Shown here one piece after another: positions 26,713-35,284 of a stretch of 64,000 bases of DNA. A program made the translations under genes and the position numbers. The first letter of the stretch is position 1, and each line of letters begins with the position of its first letter. The notes below the pieces were generated by a model. That model was given only the letters and a program-made list of their open reading frames with translations, was not told the DNA's origin and made no database searches. This stretch comes from Halopelagius longus (lineage in GTDB: Archaea; Halobacteriota; Halobacteria; Halobacteriales; Haloferacaceae), in NCBI RefSeq assembly GCF_900100875.1, contig NZ_FNKQ01000001.1, positions 806,001-870,000 of the forward strand, written 5' to 3'.

Positions 26713-27026
26713 GGAACGTCCGCGCCCGAAAGACGGACCGCCTGACACGAGGGTTTCCCGGCTGACGCGGCACGCCGCCTCGGGATGATGCCGGCCGTTA
26801 GTGTCTCGGGCGACATTTCCGCACACGATTCGGCTAGTCGCAGATACGTCGAGAGCCCGTTCGATAGCTATCGCGGTTCGGGCCGAGGGATATCACAGAC
26901 TCGCCGTCGACCGGAAACGCGGCCCGATATCTGACAGAACGCTTTCGAAAACGAGTTTTTGCAGCTGACGCTACAAAATGTCAATTCAGGTAAATTACTT
27001 GCGGCCACTCGTCCCATCTGCTGTCG

Positions 27027-27626
27027 ATGGCAGACTCAACCGACCCTCACGTCGTCGGAGTTTGCGGCAGTCTCCGCGACGAAAGTAGGACGCGTGTCGC
27101 GTTGAACGAGGCGCTCTCCGTCTCCGAGGAGGCCGGTGCGACGGTCGAACTCGTCGATCTGCGGCGCTACGAACTACCGAGCGTCGACGGCGTCGACGCT
27201 GCGGTTCCGGACGCCGAGGTCCTGCGAGGGCGCATCGAAGCGGCGGATAGCGTCCTGCTCGGCACGCCGAACTACCACGGTTCCTATTCGGGTTCATTGA
27301 AGTACGCGCTGGACGCCTGTGGCAGAGACGAGTTCGAGGCGACGACCGTCGGCTTGCTCGAAGTCGCGGGCGGAGATTTTCCCGGGTCCGCCCTCGTTCA
27401 CCTCCGGACCGTCAGCCGGACGCTACGCGCGTGGACGCTACCGACAGAGGTCGCGATTCCCGATTCGCATTCGGTCGTCACCGACGACGGAATCGCCGAC
27501 CCCCGCATCGCAGAGCGGACGCGCAGACTCGGGCGAGAGCTCGTCGAATACGCGGGCGTAGCGAACTATCCGGCGGCCGTCGGGCGAAGTTCCGCTCCCC
27601 CGACGGAGCGAGAAGCCGACGACTGA
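27027..27626 (+). CDS. NADPH-dependent FMN reductase family protein
   Basis: 199 residues with a flavodoxin-like fold. The FMN phosphate loop is VVGVCGSLRDESRTRVAL and the second loop LLGTPNYHGSYSGSLKYALDACG. Such proteins reduce FMN, quinones, azo compounds or chromate with NADPH. ATG 27027 follows the TATA-like taaattact by about 30 bases. The next gene starts 12 bases after its stop, so the two are probably co-transcribed. Third-base GC is visibly lower than in flanking genes, which suggests later acquisition. Confidence 0.9.
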   Translation: MADSTDPHVVGVCGSLRDESRTRVALNEALSVSEEAGATVELVDLRRYELPSVDGVDAAVPDAEVLRGRIEAADSVLLGTPNYHGSYSGSLKYALDACGRDEFEATTVGLLEVAGGDFPGSALVHLRTVSRTLRAWTLPTEVAIPDSHSVVTDDGIADPRIAERTRRLGRELVEYAGVANYPAAVGRSSAPPTEREADD

Positions 27627-27638
27627 TTCCACACATCC

Positions 27639-28598
27639 ATGAAAGCTGTTCGAATCTCAGAGACCGACGGGACGGAAGCAGTAACGTACGAAGACGCCCC
27701 TCGACCGGAACTCGACAGCGACGAGCTGCTCGTTCGTGTCCGCGCCGCCGGAGTGAATCCGCTCGACTGGCTCGTCTGCCGCGGGGACCTCCCGTCGCTA
27801 CTGGATAAGCCGCTCCCGTGGATTCCCGGATGGGACGTCTCGGGAGTCGTCGAGTCCGTCGGGACGGAAGCGACTGGCTTCGAGCCCGGTGACGCCGTCT
27901 ACGGAATGGTTCGGCTTCCCGGTGCCGGAGAGACCTTCGCCGAGTACGCCGCGATGAAGGCCGACGAAGTCGCGCCGAAGCCGCCTTCTCTCACGCACAC
28001 TGAAGCTGCGGGCGTCCCGATGGCGGGACAGACCGCTTTTCACGCCCTCTTCGAGGAAGCGGGACTCGACGCCGGACAGCGCGTTCTCGTCCACGCGGCG
28101 GCGGGCGGCGTCGGCCACGTGGCTGTCCAATTCGCGGCGGACGCGGGGGCACACGTCGTCGGGACGGCGTCCGAACGCAACGAGGCGTACCTCCGCGAAC
28201 TCGGCGTCGATACGTTCGTCAACTACCGCGAGGACCGAGTCGAAGACGTGATCGACCCCGTGGATGTCGTCGTCGATGCCGTCGGCGGGGAGGTGCTCGA
28301 ACGGTCCGCGGCGGTCGTCCGACCGGGAGGTGTCGTCGTCACGCTCCCGAATCGACCGCCAGAGACGCTAGTCGAGGAATTCGAAGACGAGTACGACGTT
28401 ACCGTTCGCTTCTTCGACGTCACGACCGATTCGGACCCGGAGACGCTCCGACGGGTCTCCGATCGAATCGAATCCGGTGCGGTCGAACCGACGATTACCG
28501 ATACGTATCCGCTCCGGAAGGCGCAGGAAGCGCTCGACAGAAGCGCAGACGGCCACGTTCGCGGGAAACTGGTACTCACCGTGACGGACGAAGGGTGA
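27639..28598 (+). CDS. NADP-dependent MDR oxidoreductase
   Basis: 319 residues of the quinone-reductase branch of the MDR superfamily. It opens MKAVRISETDGTEAVTYEDAP, has AGVNPLDWLVCRG, and the nucleotide loop RVLVHAAAGGVGHVAVQFAA. No structural or catalytic zinc cysteines are visible. With the flavin reductase just upstream it may form a small redox-stress or xenobiotic pair. Codon use is relaxed like its partner. It is only distantly similar to the MDR gene at 3532. Confidence 0.9.
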   Translation: MKAVRISETDGTEAVTYEDAPRPELDSDELLVRVRAAGVNPLDWLVCRGDLPSLLDKPLPWIPGWDVSGVVESVGTEATGFEPGDAVYGMVRLPGAGETFAEYAAMKADEVAPKPPSLTHTEAAGVPMAGQTAFHALFEEAGLDAGQRVLVHAAAGGVGHVAVQFAADAGAHVVGTASERNEAYLRELGVDTFVNYREDRVEDVIDPVDVVVDAVGGEVLERSAAVVRPGGVVVTLPNRPPETLVEEFEDEYDVTVRFFDVTTDSDPETLRRVSDRIESGAVEPTITDTYPLRKAQEALDRSADGHVRGKLVLTVTDEG

Positions 28599-28685
28599 CA
28601 GACGACACCGCTCGGGTCGGTGGCGGCGAAACGATGCCGGTCCTAGCCGGGAGGATTCTGCGTCGATTTTCCCGGAGCACAAGCG

Positions 28686-28707
28686 GTTTAGTGTCGATTA
28701 CCTAAAC
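28686..28707. promoter_or_regulatory. Inverted repeat before the esterase gene
   Basis: GTTTAG and CTAAAC flank ten bases and end nine bases before the ATG at 28716. The right arm overlaps what should be the transcription start area. It could be an operator; it only partly resembles the TTTTAGG-N4-CCTAAAA sites near 36-38 kb. Confidence 0.3.
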
Positions 28708-28715
28708 AGTCGGTG

Positions 28716-29651
28716 ATGCACGCCGACGAAATCGACCCGCAAGCCCGTGCCGCGGTCGAACGGCAGGACCGCCTTCCGCTCCCCCACAGTCGCCGCGGGA
28801 TACGACTCTTCCGCCTCCTCACCCGCCCGTTGACGCGGATACGGAATCGGAACCCGCCGACCGTCGGGTCGACCGTCGACGGAACGATTCCGGGTCCCGC
28901 GGGCGAACTCGACGCCCGCCTCTACCTCCCGGACGCCGAGGGGCCGTTCCCGACGGTCGTGTTCTTCCACGGCGGGGGGTTCGTCTTCGGGAGCATCGGC
29001 ACGCACGACTGGCTCTGCCGGCACCTCACGCGGGAGAGCGGATGCGCCGTCCTCTCCGTCGAGTACCGACTCGCCCCCGAACACCCCTTCCCCGCGGCGG
29101 TCGAGGACGCCTACGCCGCCGTCGAGTGGGCGGCCGCGAATCCGGACGCCGTCCACGGGACCGGAGAGATAGCGGTCGCCGGCGACTCCGCGGGCGGGAA
29201 CCTCGCCGCCGTCGCCTCTCTCATGGCCGCCGAACGCGACGGTCCGGAGGTCACGTACCAGACGCTCCTCTACCCCGCCGTCGGCGTCGACGAGGACCAA
29301 CAGTCCGTCCGAGAGCACGCCGGTATCGTCCTCGAGAGAGCGGACATGGAGTGGTTCGAGCGCTGTTACTACGTCAGCGACGTCCACAGGCGGAACCCCT
29401 ACGCCGACCCGTCGAACGCCGCCGACCTCTCGGGCGTCGCCCCGGCGACGGTCGTCACCGCCGGGTTCGACCCCCTCCGCGACGGCGGAAAGGCGTACGC
29501 CGAACAACTCGTCCGCGACGGCGTCCCCACTCGTTACGAGAACTACGAGGATATGGTCCACGGGTTCATGACGATGCGCGAGGTGGACCGAGCGCGCACG
29601 GCTATCGCGGACGTCGCCGACGACATCTCGGACGCAGTCGGCGAGGGGTGA
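28716..29651 (+). CDS. Alpha/beta hydrolase (HSL/acetyl esterase family)
   Basis: 311 residues. The oxyanion-hole motif FFHGGGFVFGSIGTHD and nucleophile elbow VAGDSAGGNLAAVAS identify the hormone-sensitive-lipase family. The Asp in TAGFDPLRDGG and His in DMVHGFMTM complete the triad. It cleaves short-chain carboxyl esters and seems cytoplasmic, since no signal peptide is present. ATG 28716 is preceded by an in-frame GTG at 28713; the ATG is preferred. Codon use returns to the GC-rich norm here. Confidence 0.92.
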   Translation: MHADEIDPQARAAVERQDRLPLPHSRRGIRLFRLLTRPLTRIRNRNPPTVGSTVDGTIPGPAGELDARLYLPDAEGPFPTVVFFHGGGFVFGSIGTHDWLCRHLTRESGCAVLSVEYRLAPEHPFPAAVEDAYAAVEWAAANPDAVHGTGEIAVAGDSAGGNLAAVASLMAAERDGPEVTYQTLLYPAVGVDEDQQSVREHAGIVLERADMEWFERCYYVSDVHRRNPYADPSNAADLSGVAPATVVTAGFDPLRDGGKAYAEQLVRDGVPTRYENYEDMVHGFMTMREVDRARTAIADVADDISDAVGEG

Positions 29652-29741
29652 CTATCGTCAAGGACTGCGGGTGAGCTACCTCATTCAGTCAGTAGTCCTA
29701 TTTCCATTATTGAAGTAAGGGTGAGTGGATATGTGCGCTAC

Positions 29742-29948
29742 TTATCGGTTCTCGAGCCATTTCGTGAACGCGCCGCCACCGACGATAAGAGCTGCACCTC
29801 CAATTGCTAACGGAGTAGCCTCTGTGATCAATGAGGGATCGACGGGGGCTCCTGCCTGGATTTGGGTGAAGACGTAGAACACTACGGCACCAAAGCCAAT
29901 AATCATTACAACACCGGCGATGTCCTTCAGAGTTTCATCATCGAGCAT
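29742..29948 (-). CDS. Small two-helix membrane protein in AT-rich patch
   Basis: 68 residues beginning MLDDETLKDIAGVVMIIGF, with helices at about IAGVVMIIGFGAVVFYVF and ATPLAIGGAALIVGGGAF and a closing TKWLENR. No family is recognised. The ATG at 29948 is chosen over 29990 because TATA-like TTTAATATA (29973-29981) lies 28 bases upstream, which would give a leaderless message. Base composition is clearly AT-richer than any neighbour, suggesting a virus, plasmid or other acquired origin. Confidence 0.7.
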   Translation of the reverse strand: MLDDETLKDIAGVVMIIGFGAVVFYVFTQIQAGAPVDPSLITEATPLAIGGAALIVGGGAFTKWLENR

Positions 29949-29972
29949 CGTGGTAGGCACAATACGGTCTAC

Positions 29973-29981
29973 TATATTAAA
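29973..29981 (-). promoter_or_regulatory. TATA box of the small AT-rich gene
   Basis: TTTAATATA on the minus strand is centred 28 bases before the ATG at 29948 and decides that start over the upstream ATG, which would overlap the box. Confidence 0.5.
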
Positions 29982-30042
29982 ATTCATCAAATAATACCAT
30001 TATATATAACTCCATAAGGACAATATGAATATCTGATCGGAC

Positions 30043-30067
30043 GACGCCCCGAGACTCTCGGGGCGTC
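30043..30067 (-). terminator. 11-base-stem hairpin after the aminotransferase
   Basis: GACGCCCCGAG and CTCGGGGCGTC pair perfectly around a three-base loop, ending 13 bases past the aminotransferase stop on its strand. The following minus-strand DNA is AT-rich. It is the most terminator-like hairpin in the window. Confidence 0.55.
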
Positions 30068-30080
30068 TCGGACCGTCGAC

Positions 30081-31193
30081 TTATAGGTCCGCGACGTCCT
30101 CGATGGCGTCGGTCAGTTTCTCGATGGACTCGACGTCGTGTTCGCCCATGTGACCGATGCGGAACGTCTTCTCGCCGAGCGCCGACCCGTACCCGTTCGA
30201 GAACACCATGTCGTACTCCTCGGAGACGTCCTCGATGGTCGCGGCGACGTCGATACCCCGCGTGTTCTCGATGCAACTCACCGTCTGGGACTCGTACCCC
30301 TCCTCGGGGAACATCTCGAAGTGCTCGCGGGCCCACTCGCGGGTGTACTCGGCCATCTCCCGGTGACGCTCGTCGCGCGCGTCGTGGCCCTCGTCGAGCA
30401 TGTGCTTCATCTGCTTGCGGTAGGCCAGCATGACGGGAATCGCCGGCGTGGAGTGGGTCTGTCCTTTCCGGTCGTAGTAGTCGAGCGAACGCTGGAAGCC
30501 GCCGTACCACGACGCCGAATCCTTCTCCAGTTCGCGTTCGTACGCCTCGTCGCTCACGATGCAGACCGCGAGGCCCGGCGGCATGGCGAAGGCCTTCTGG
30601 ACCGACGTGAAGATGACGTCGATGCCGTGTTCGTCGATATCGACGTAGTCGCCGCCCAGGGACGACACCGCGTCCACGACGAAGTACGTGTCCGGGTACT
30701 CCGCGACCACGTCGCCGATCTCCTCTATCGGGTTGCGGACGCCCGTCGAGGATTCGTTCATCACGCAGGTGACGGCGTCGTAGTCGCTGTCGCTCGCTTC
30801 GAGGGCCTCGCGCACGTCCTCGGGCTTGACCGCTCGCCCCCACTCGTACTCCAGCGTATCGACGTTCTTCCCCAACCGTTCCGCGACGTTGGCCTGACGC
30901 TCGCTGAAACTCCCGCAGGTCGTCACGAGGACGTTCTCGTCGACGAGGTTGAGGATGGAACTCTCCATGAATTCGGTGCCCGACCCCGTGAGGATTATCG
31001 CGTCGTTGTCGGTGCCGAGGAACTCCTTCGTATCCTCGACGATAGTCGTGTAGAGGTCCGTCATCCGGTCCATGCGGTGGCCGAACATCGGTTCGCACAT
31101 CGCCTCGACGACGTCCTCGCGCACCTCCGTCGGACCGGGGATGTACAGCGTCTTGTCGGGGTAGTCGTCTCCGTATTCGCGTTTCTCGGTCAC
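30081..31193 (-). CDS. Class V pyridoxal-phosphate aminotransferase
   Basis: 370 residues from GTG 31193 (MTEKREYGDDYPDKTLY); another GTG at 31202 would add three residues. The fold-type I features are LYIPGPTEVREDVVEAM, ILTGSGTEFMESSI, FVVDAVSSLGGDYVDID with the PLP-pyridine Asp, and FTSVQKAFAMPPG with the Schiff-base Lys near residue 197. Relatives are alanine-glyoxylate, serine-glyoxylate and serine-pyruvate aminotransferases. A second, distinct member lies at 45711. Its specific amino donor and acceptor cannot be read from sequence. Confidence 0.9.
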   Translation of the reverse strand: MTEKREYGDDYPDKTLYIPGPTEVREDVVEAMCEPMFGHRMDRMTDLYTTIVEDTKEFLGTDNDAIILTGSGTEFMESSILNLVDENVLVTTCGSFSERQANVAERLGKNVDTLEYEWGRAVKPEDVREALEASDSDYDAVTCVMNESSTGVRNPIEEIGDVVAEYPDTYFVVDAVSSLGGDYVDIDEHGIDVIFTSVQKAFAMPPGLAVCIVSDEAYERELEKDSASWYGGFQRSLDYYDRKGQTHSTPAIPVMLAYRKQMKHMLDEGHDARDERHREMAEYTREWAREHFEMFPEEGYESQTVSCIENTRGIDVAATIEDVSEEYDMVFSNGYGSALGEKTFRIGHMGEHDVESIEKLTDAIEDVADL

Positions 31194-31291
31194 GTGGAAC
31201 ACCTAAGTAACGTCCTCTGTGCGGCGTGGTCCCATGGTACTTTTGATTCGGCCGCGGGCATCCGAGCGGTCGTCTCGAACCGCCCGGACGT

Positions 31292-32395
31292 TCACCCGCG
31301 AGAGACCCCCGTCTGCGGCGTCGCCGTCCCGCGGAGGCGTTCGACGTCGCGTTCGAGACGGTCCGCGGCACGCAGGCGGATTCGTCTCGCGTCGTCGGCG
31401 TCGAGGCGCTCTCTTCCGCCGATTTCCTCGCCGAACGGTCGGTACTCGTCGGGGTCGAAGCCGAACCGAGAGAGGTGTTCCTCGACGGGCGGGGCCGCGA
31501 GTCCGCGTTCGATGGCCGCATCGACGCGCGCCCGAAGCGTCGCGAACGGCGGGAGCGACAGCGAACCGTCGCCGTCGTTGCCGTCGCCGATTCGGGTGCC
31601 GTCCTCGACGGCGGTTTCGACGATGCGAACCGCGTCGGCGGCGAGCCGACACAGTTCCAGCGGAGAGGCGGCGTCCGGCGTCCGCCACTCGACGGTCCCG
31701 GCTCCGAGGTCGTCTCGGAGGCAGACGGGGGCCCAGACGGCGTCGCAGGGGGAGAACTCGGATTCGACGGTGTCGGGGTCGACTCCGCGCTCCGCGGCGG
31801 CATCGACGAACGCGTCGAAGCGCCGCCGGACGCGTTCGCGCCACTCGGCGGCCGACTCGGGGTACCGCCACAACTGGCCGTACTCCGGGACGGACCGGTA
31901 GCACAGTCGCCGGTACGCGAGCGGTCGCGCGCACGCCGTGACCCGGCGACCGCGGTAGTACGGCGTGGTGTTCACGAGGGCGAACGCGGGGTCTAACGCC
32001 GTGAGGACCCGGAGTTGGTCCGCGACGCTCGTCTGCTCGAAGTGGAGGTGGGCGCCGGCGCAGTAGCCGGCGTGGCCGAGGTCGTCACCGAGGACGGCGT
32101 GTTGGACGGCGAGTCGCGAGCTCGTCCGCCGCGGCAGTCGCTCGTCGCTCAACGGCGTGCCCAACGGCACGAGGCGCTTGTCGCGCACCCGCGCTTCGTC
32201 GCGGACGCGGCCGAGTCGGTCCCCGAGGACGGCCGTCAGTTCCGCGAGCGAATCGCAGGGGGGCGTCTTCACCTCCAGTAACGGGGTCACCATCTCGGAG
32301 TCGACCCCCTCGCAGGCGGCTATCACCTCGTCCGCCGGGCGGAGGTTGCCGTCGGTATCGACGAGCCAATACTCGATTTCGATGCCGATTCGCAT
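31292..32395 (-). CDS. GCS2-type carboxylate-amine ligase (glutamate-cysteine ligase-like)
   Basis: 367 residues. The N-terminal ATP/glutamate motif MRIGIEIEYWLVDTDGNL, EVKTPPCDS and the His-rich GAHLHFEQTSV are typical of the GCS2 (YbdK/GshA) family, and NTTPYYRGRRV and GTVEWRTPDAASPLE match the rest. Haloarchaea use gamma-glutamylcysteine as their main thiol, made by GshA. This looks like a paralogous branch, so its amino acid substrate may differ. A TATA-like element about 75 bases upstream suggests a short 5' leader. Confidence 0.82.
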   Translation of the reverse strand: MRIGIEIEYWLVDTDGNLRPADEVIAACEGVDSEMVTPLLEVKTPPCDSLAELTAVLGDRLGRVRDEARVRDKRLVPLGTPLSDERLPRRTSSRLAVQHAVLGDDLGHAGYCAGAHLHFEQTSVADQLRVLTALDPAFALVNTTPYYRGRRVTACARPLAYRRLCYRSVPEYGQLWRYPESAAEWRERVRRRFDAFVDAAAERGVDPDTVESEFSPCDAVWAPVCLRDDLGAGTVEWRTPDAASPLELCRLAADAVRIVETAVEDGTRIGDGNDGDGSLSLPPFATLRARVDAAIERGLAAPPVEEHLSRFGFDPDEYRPFGEEIGGRERLDADDARRIRLRAADRLERDVERLRGTATPQTGVSRG

Positions 32396-32670
32396 GGTTG
32401 GAAGGTTTCGGTGTCACCGCGTCGCGCCGGTGGCGCCGGCGCGGTATGACATGCGATACCAATTGTCAAATAACTTTTGCCGGTTTTTTGTCCATACGTG
32501 TCGGCCCCGCGTTCTACGGTCGCCGCCGAGGAGAGACCTGTCGGTCCCGAAATCAATCGGCCCGGTGAGAAAGCGCTCCCAGGCGACTCGACGACTGAGG
32601 CGGGTCGAGAGGCTCCGTCCTCCGAACGGCGGCCACGCCGCTTTTCATCGCGTCAGCCGATAATTGAGAA

Positions 32671-33456
32671 GTGCCCGTCGCACCCAGCCCTGCGGAGATA
32701 TTCGAACGAGCAATCGAGGAGGGTGAACGCCGCCTCGACCAGTCGATGCTCGAACTCGTCTCGACGAGTTTCATCGCCGGCTTCACCGTCGTGTTCGGCA
32801 TCGTCGCCCTCGGTATCGTCCACGCGTTCGTCAAACCGCAGTTCGGAAAGATAGCCACCATCGCGGGCGCACTCGCGTTCGGCGTGGCCCTCGTGTTTCT
32901 GGTCGTCGGCCGGGCGGAACTGTTCAACGAGAACTTCTACGACCCGGTGGCGAAGGCGGTGGACGCCGACTCGTGGATGGTCGGTTCGCTCCTCCGGCTG
33001 TGGACCGTCACCTTCGCAGTCAACCTCGTCGGCGGCGTCCTCATGGCGTACATCTTCTCCGTTCACGGCGTATTGCCGCACAGCGCCGTCGAGGCCCTCC
33101 GCACGTTCGCCGAGGAGTTCATCCGCCGCCCGCCGATGACGGAGTTCGCGGCGGCCATCGTCGGCGGCGCACTCGTCGTCCTGCTCTCGTTCCTCCTCGA
33201 AGCCGTAAACAGCGTCGGAAGCCGCATCGTGATGGCGTACATCGTCGGCGTCCTGTTGACTCTCGGGCCATTCGACCACGTCGTCGTCACGATACTGCAC
33301 GTCGTCTTCGGAATGCTGTTCGGCGCGCCCATCGGCTTCGTCGAACTGGCGAAGACGACGGGCCTCGTCACGGCGGGCAACCTCGTCGGCGGACTCGGGT
33401 TAGTCACCTTAACGCACATCACGCAGGCCATCGGCGCGGAAGCGTCGGAGAACTGA
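32671..33456 (+). CDS. Formate/nitrite transporter (FNT, YfdC-like) family protein
   Basis: 261 residues from a GTG at 32671. The N-terminal amphipathic helix EIFERAIEEGERRLDQSML and about six membrane helices (LVSTSFIAGFTVVFGIVAL onward) match the YfdC-type FNT proteins, with FEMLFGAPIGF-like pore helix GMLFGAPIGFVELAK. FNT proteins are pentameric channels for small monovalent anions such as formate, nitrite or acetate. A TATA-like cttttcatc (32640-32648) lies 27 bases before the GTG, supporting a leaderless start. Confidence 0.85.
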   Translation: MPVAPSPAEIFERAIEEGERRLDQSMLELVSTSFIAGFTVVFGIVALGIVHAFVKPQFGKIATIAGALAFGVALVFLVVGRAELFNENFYDPVAKAVDADSWMVGSLLRLWTVTFAVNLVGGVLMAYIFSVHGVLPHSAVEALRTFAEEFIRRPPMTEFAAAIVGGALVVLLSFLLEAVNSVGSRIVMAYIVGVLLTLGPFDHVVVTILHVVFGMLFGAPIGFVELAKTTGLVTAGNLVGGLGLVTLTHITQAIGAEASEN

Positions 33457-33537
33457 GCGAGACTCTCCGGCGTCGCATCGCCTCGCCGCGCGGCCCGCCG
33501 CCAGCACGCATTTTTGACGCCTCTCCGAACACCGGAT

Positions 33538-34257
33538 ATGTCGATTCCCGTTACTGTGGCCGGCGTCCATCAGATGACGCCGGACGTGAAGCAGTTCAGA
33601 CTGGTCGCCGACGACCACGCGTTCGAGTACCGACCGGGCCAGCACACGGCGGTCCACTTCGAGAACGACGACGAATCGGGGACTCGACCGTACACGGCGG
33701 CCACTCTCCCGGGGACGGACGAACTCGTCCTCGCGATAAAGCGATACGACGACGGGAACGCCTCCGTCTTCATGCACGACCGGACGCCGGGCGACGAGAT
33801 AGATATAGAACCCGTGGACGGTAACCTCTACGTCCGCGACTTCGACCGCGACGCCGCGTTCGTCGCGACGGGGACGGGCATCACGCCCCTCTACCCGATG
33901 TTCAAGCAGTACGCCGCCGAGGGGAGGGGGGACGCCCACCTCCTGTTCGGCGAACGCGACCAGTCGCACGTCATCTTCCGCGAGAGCATCGACCAACTCC
34001 GGGCGGAACACGCGAACGTCTCGACCGATTACGTCCTCTCTCGCGCCGACGACGATGCGTGGAACGGCCGGACGGGACACGTGCAGGACCACCTGCCCGA
34101 CGCACTCGACGAAACGGTCGGTCTCGACGGCACGGACTTCTACGTCTGCGGCGTCCCCGCGATGGTCGTCGAGACGTGCGACATCCTCGAATCGGCGGGC
34201 GTCGACGACGAGCACATCTACACCGAGGGTTGGGAGGCGGACGCCGCCGAGGAGTGA
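33538..34257 (+). CDS. FNR-like FAD/NAD(P)-binding oxidoreductase
   Basis: 239 residues. The FAD domain has EYRPGQHTAVHFEN and TRPYTAATLPG (RPYS-like flavin motif), and the NAD(P) domain begins AFVATGTGITPLYPM and ends FYVCGVPAMVVETCDIL. No 2Fe-2S domain is present, so it probably passes electrons to a separate ferredoxin or to a membrane partner. ATG 33538 follows a TATA-like catttttgac (33509-33518). It converges with the HxlR gene 13 bases downstream. Confidence 0.9.
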   Translation: MSIPVTVAGVHQMTPDVKQFRLVADDHAFEYRPGQHTAVHFENDDESGTRPYTAATLPGTDELVLAIKRYDDGNASVFMHDRTPGDEIDIEPVDGNLYVRDFDRDAAFVATGTGITPLYPMFKQYAAEGRGDAHLLFGERDQSHVIFRESIDQLRAEHANVSTDYVLSRADDDAWNGRTGHVQDHLPDALDETVGLDGTDFYVCGVPAMVVETCDILESAGVDDEHIYTEGWEADAAEE

Positions 34258-34270
34258 CCGACGGCGGCGT

Positions 34271-34633
34271 CTACGACCCTTCTCGCTCTCGAACCCACCG
34301 GAGCAGGGGGTCCAACCGACTGCACAGCTCCTCGCCCTCAGACGTGAGTTCGTACTCCACGCGCGGCGGAATCTCGGCGTACTGTTCCCGCGCGAGGAGT
34401 CCGGCTTCGACGAGTTCGTCGAGTCGCGTCGAGAGCGTCGAACTGCTCACGTCGCCGAACGCCGATTCGATTTCGCCGTACCGCGCCGGGCCGACTGCGC
34501 CGACGACGCAGACGACCTGCATCGCGTACCGGCGACTGAGCAGGTCCATCACCCCACCCAACCGACAGTAACACGAGGGGTCGTTCTCGGCCGAAACGCC
34601 CGTCTCCTCCGGCGTCGCTTCGTTTTCCTCCAT
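34271..34633 (-). CDS. HxlR-family transcriptional regulator
   Basis: 120 residues. After an acidic N-terminus comes CYCRLGGVMDLLSRRYAMQVV, then the winged helix SSTLSTRLDELVEAGLLAREQY and wing RVEYELTSEGEEL. HxlR proteins are dimeric DNA-binding repressors or activators that often sense redox or aldehyde stress. The paired cysteines before the helix could sense thiols. ATG 34633 faces the divergent CC-motif gene across 79 bases, so it may control that gene as well as itself. Confidence 0.9.
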   Translation of the reverse strand: MEENEATPEETGVSAENDPSCYCRLGGVMDLLSRRYAMQVVCVVGAVGPARYGEIESAFGDVSSSTLSTRLDELVEAGLLAREQYAEIPPRVEYELTSEGEELCSRLDPLLRWVREREGS

Positions 34634-34712
34634 AGGTTCCGTTCGCGGCACCTCCTTCTACACTTCGGACTTGACAGTTTAATTACTTTGCTACTCGAAC
34701 TATAGGCGCATC

Positions 34713-35126
34713 ATGTCCGAAACGAACGACGACGCGAGAGACGACGCATCGAGTCGCGAACGAACCACCGATCCGACCGACGGGGAACCGTCGGCGGTGA
34801 CCTGCACGTTGGACGGCGACGGGAAGGAACGGCGCAGGGCGTGGATTCGAGAGAACCTCGTCCCGCACCTGACGCGAGTCGAGGAACTGGACGACGGGTT
34901 CTCGTTCGTGTTCGACCGGAACGCGGAGTCCTACGCGGCGGCGACGGAGTTGGCGCGGAAGGAGTCGCAGTGTTGCGCGTGGGCCTCGTTCTCGGTGGTA
35001 CTGCCGTCGGAGGGCGACGCCGTGGAGTGGCGCGCCCGGTCTGACCGAGAGGAGGGAGTCGCGTTCTTCGACGACAGGTTGGCGGAGACGCTCGCGGCGT
35101 TCGAGGACGCGCCGGATATCGAGTGA
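34713..35126 (+). CDS. Small cysteine-pair protein (conserved hypothetical)
   Basis: 137 residues. The first ~25 are acidic and disordered. The rest reads CTLDGDGKERRRAWIRENL, GFSFVFDRNAES, and ARKESQCCAWASFSVVLP with an adjacent cysteine pair. The same layout (CTL..., then a CC motif after a helix) is seen in small bacterial proteins often encoded next to MerR-type or heavy-metal genes, so metal or thiol chemistry is plausible but not shown. TATA-like tttaattac (34677-34685) precedes the ATG. It is divergent from HxlR. Confidence 0.72.
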   Translation: MSETNDDARDDASSRERTTDPTDGEPSAVTCTLDGDGKERRRAWIRENLVPHLTRVEELDDGFSFVFDRNAESYAAATELARKESQCCAWASFSVVLPSEGDAVEWRARSDREEGVAFFDDRLAETLAAFEDAPDIE

Positions 35127-35284
35127 GGGCGGAGGGTCGTCGGCGGGGAGGGCGGACGGTCGAAGGCGTGCGGAGGGCCGAACTGCGGGAGACGCAGGGC
35201 AGGGCGTGCGCGAATTCGGCGTTCGGCGGAGGGCCGAAGCGTTCGGCGGGGCGTCCGTCGAAGGGTCGCGGCCGTCGGGGACGT
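35127..35284. other. Convergent G-rich intergenic stretch
   Basis: The 158 bases between two convergent stops are G-rich on the plus strand and hold no gene. The composition resembles the tract at 201-311. No hairpin terminator with a T-run was seen. Confidence 0.5.

Larger units (their letters stand above)
26452..27026. other. 575-base gene-free region with structured repeats
   Basis: No frame here gives a credible protein; the open stretches are Arg-rich. The left half carries two strong inverted repeats (26585-26661, 26681-26712) preceded by TATA-like cctttag near 26515. The right half (about 26870-27010) is AT-richer with T-runs and includes the promoter for the gene at 27027 (taaattact near 26991). 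The stretch separates typical core codon use on the left from relaxed codon use on the right. Confidence 0.6.

Noticed and set aside
26545-26720. RNase P RNA or SRP RNA in the 26.5 kb gap
   Set aside because: I saw a gatgaggaaac string that recalls the RNase P start, but the rest of its conserved core and the SRP GNAR motif arrangement are missing.
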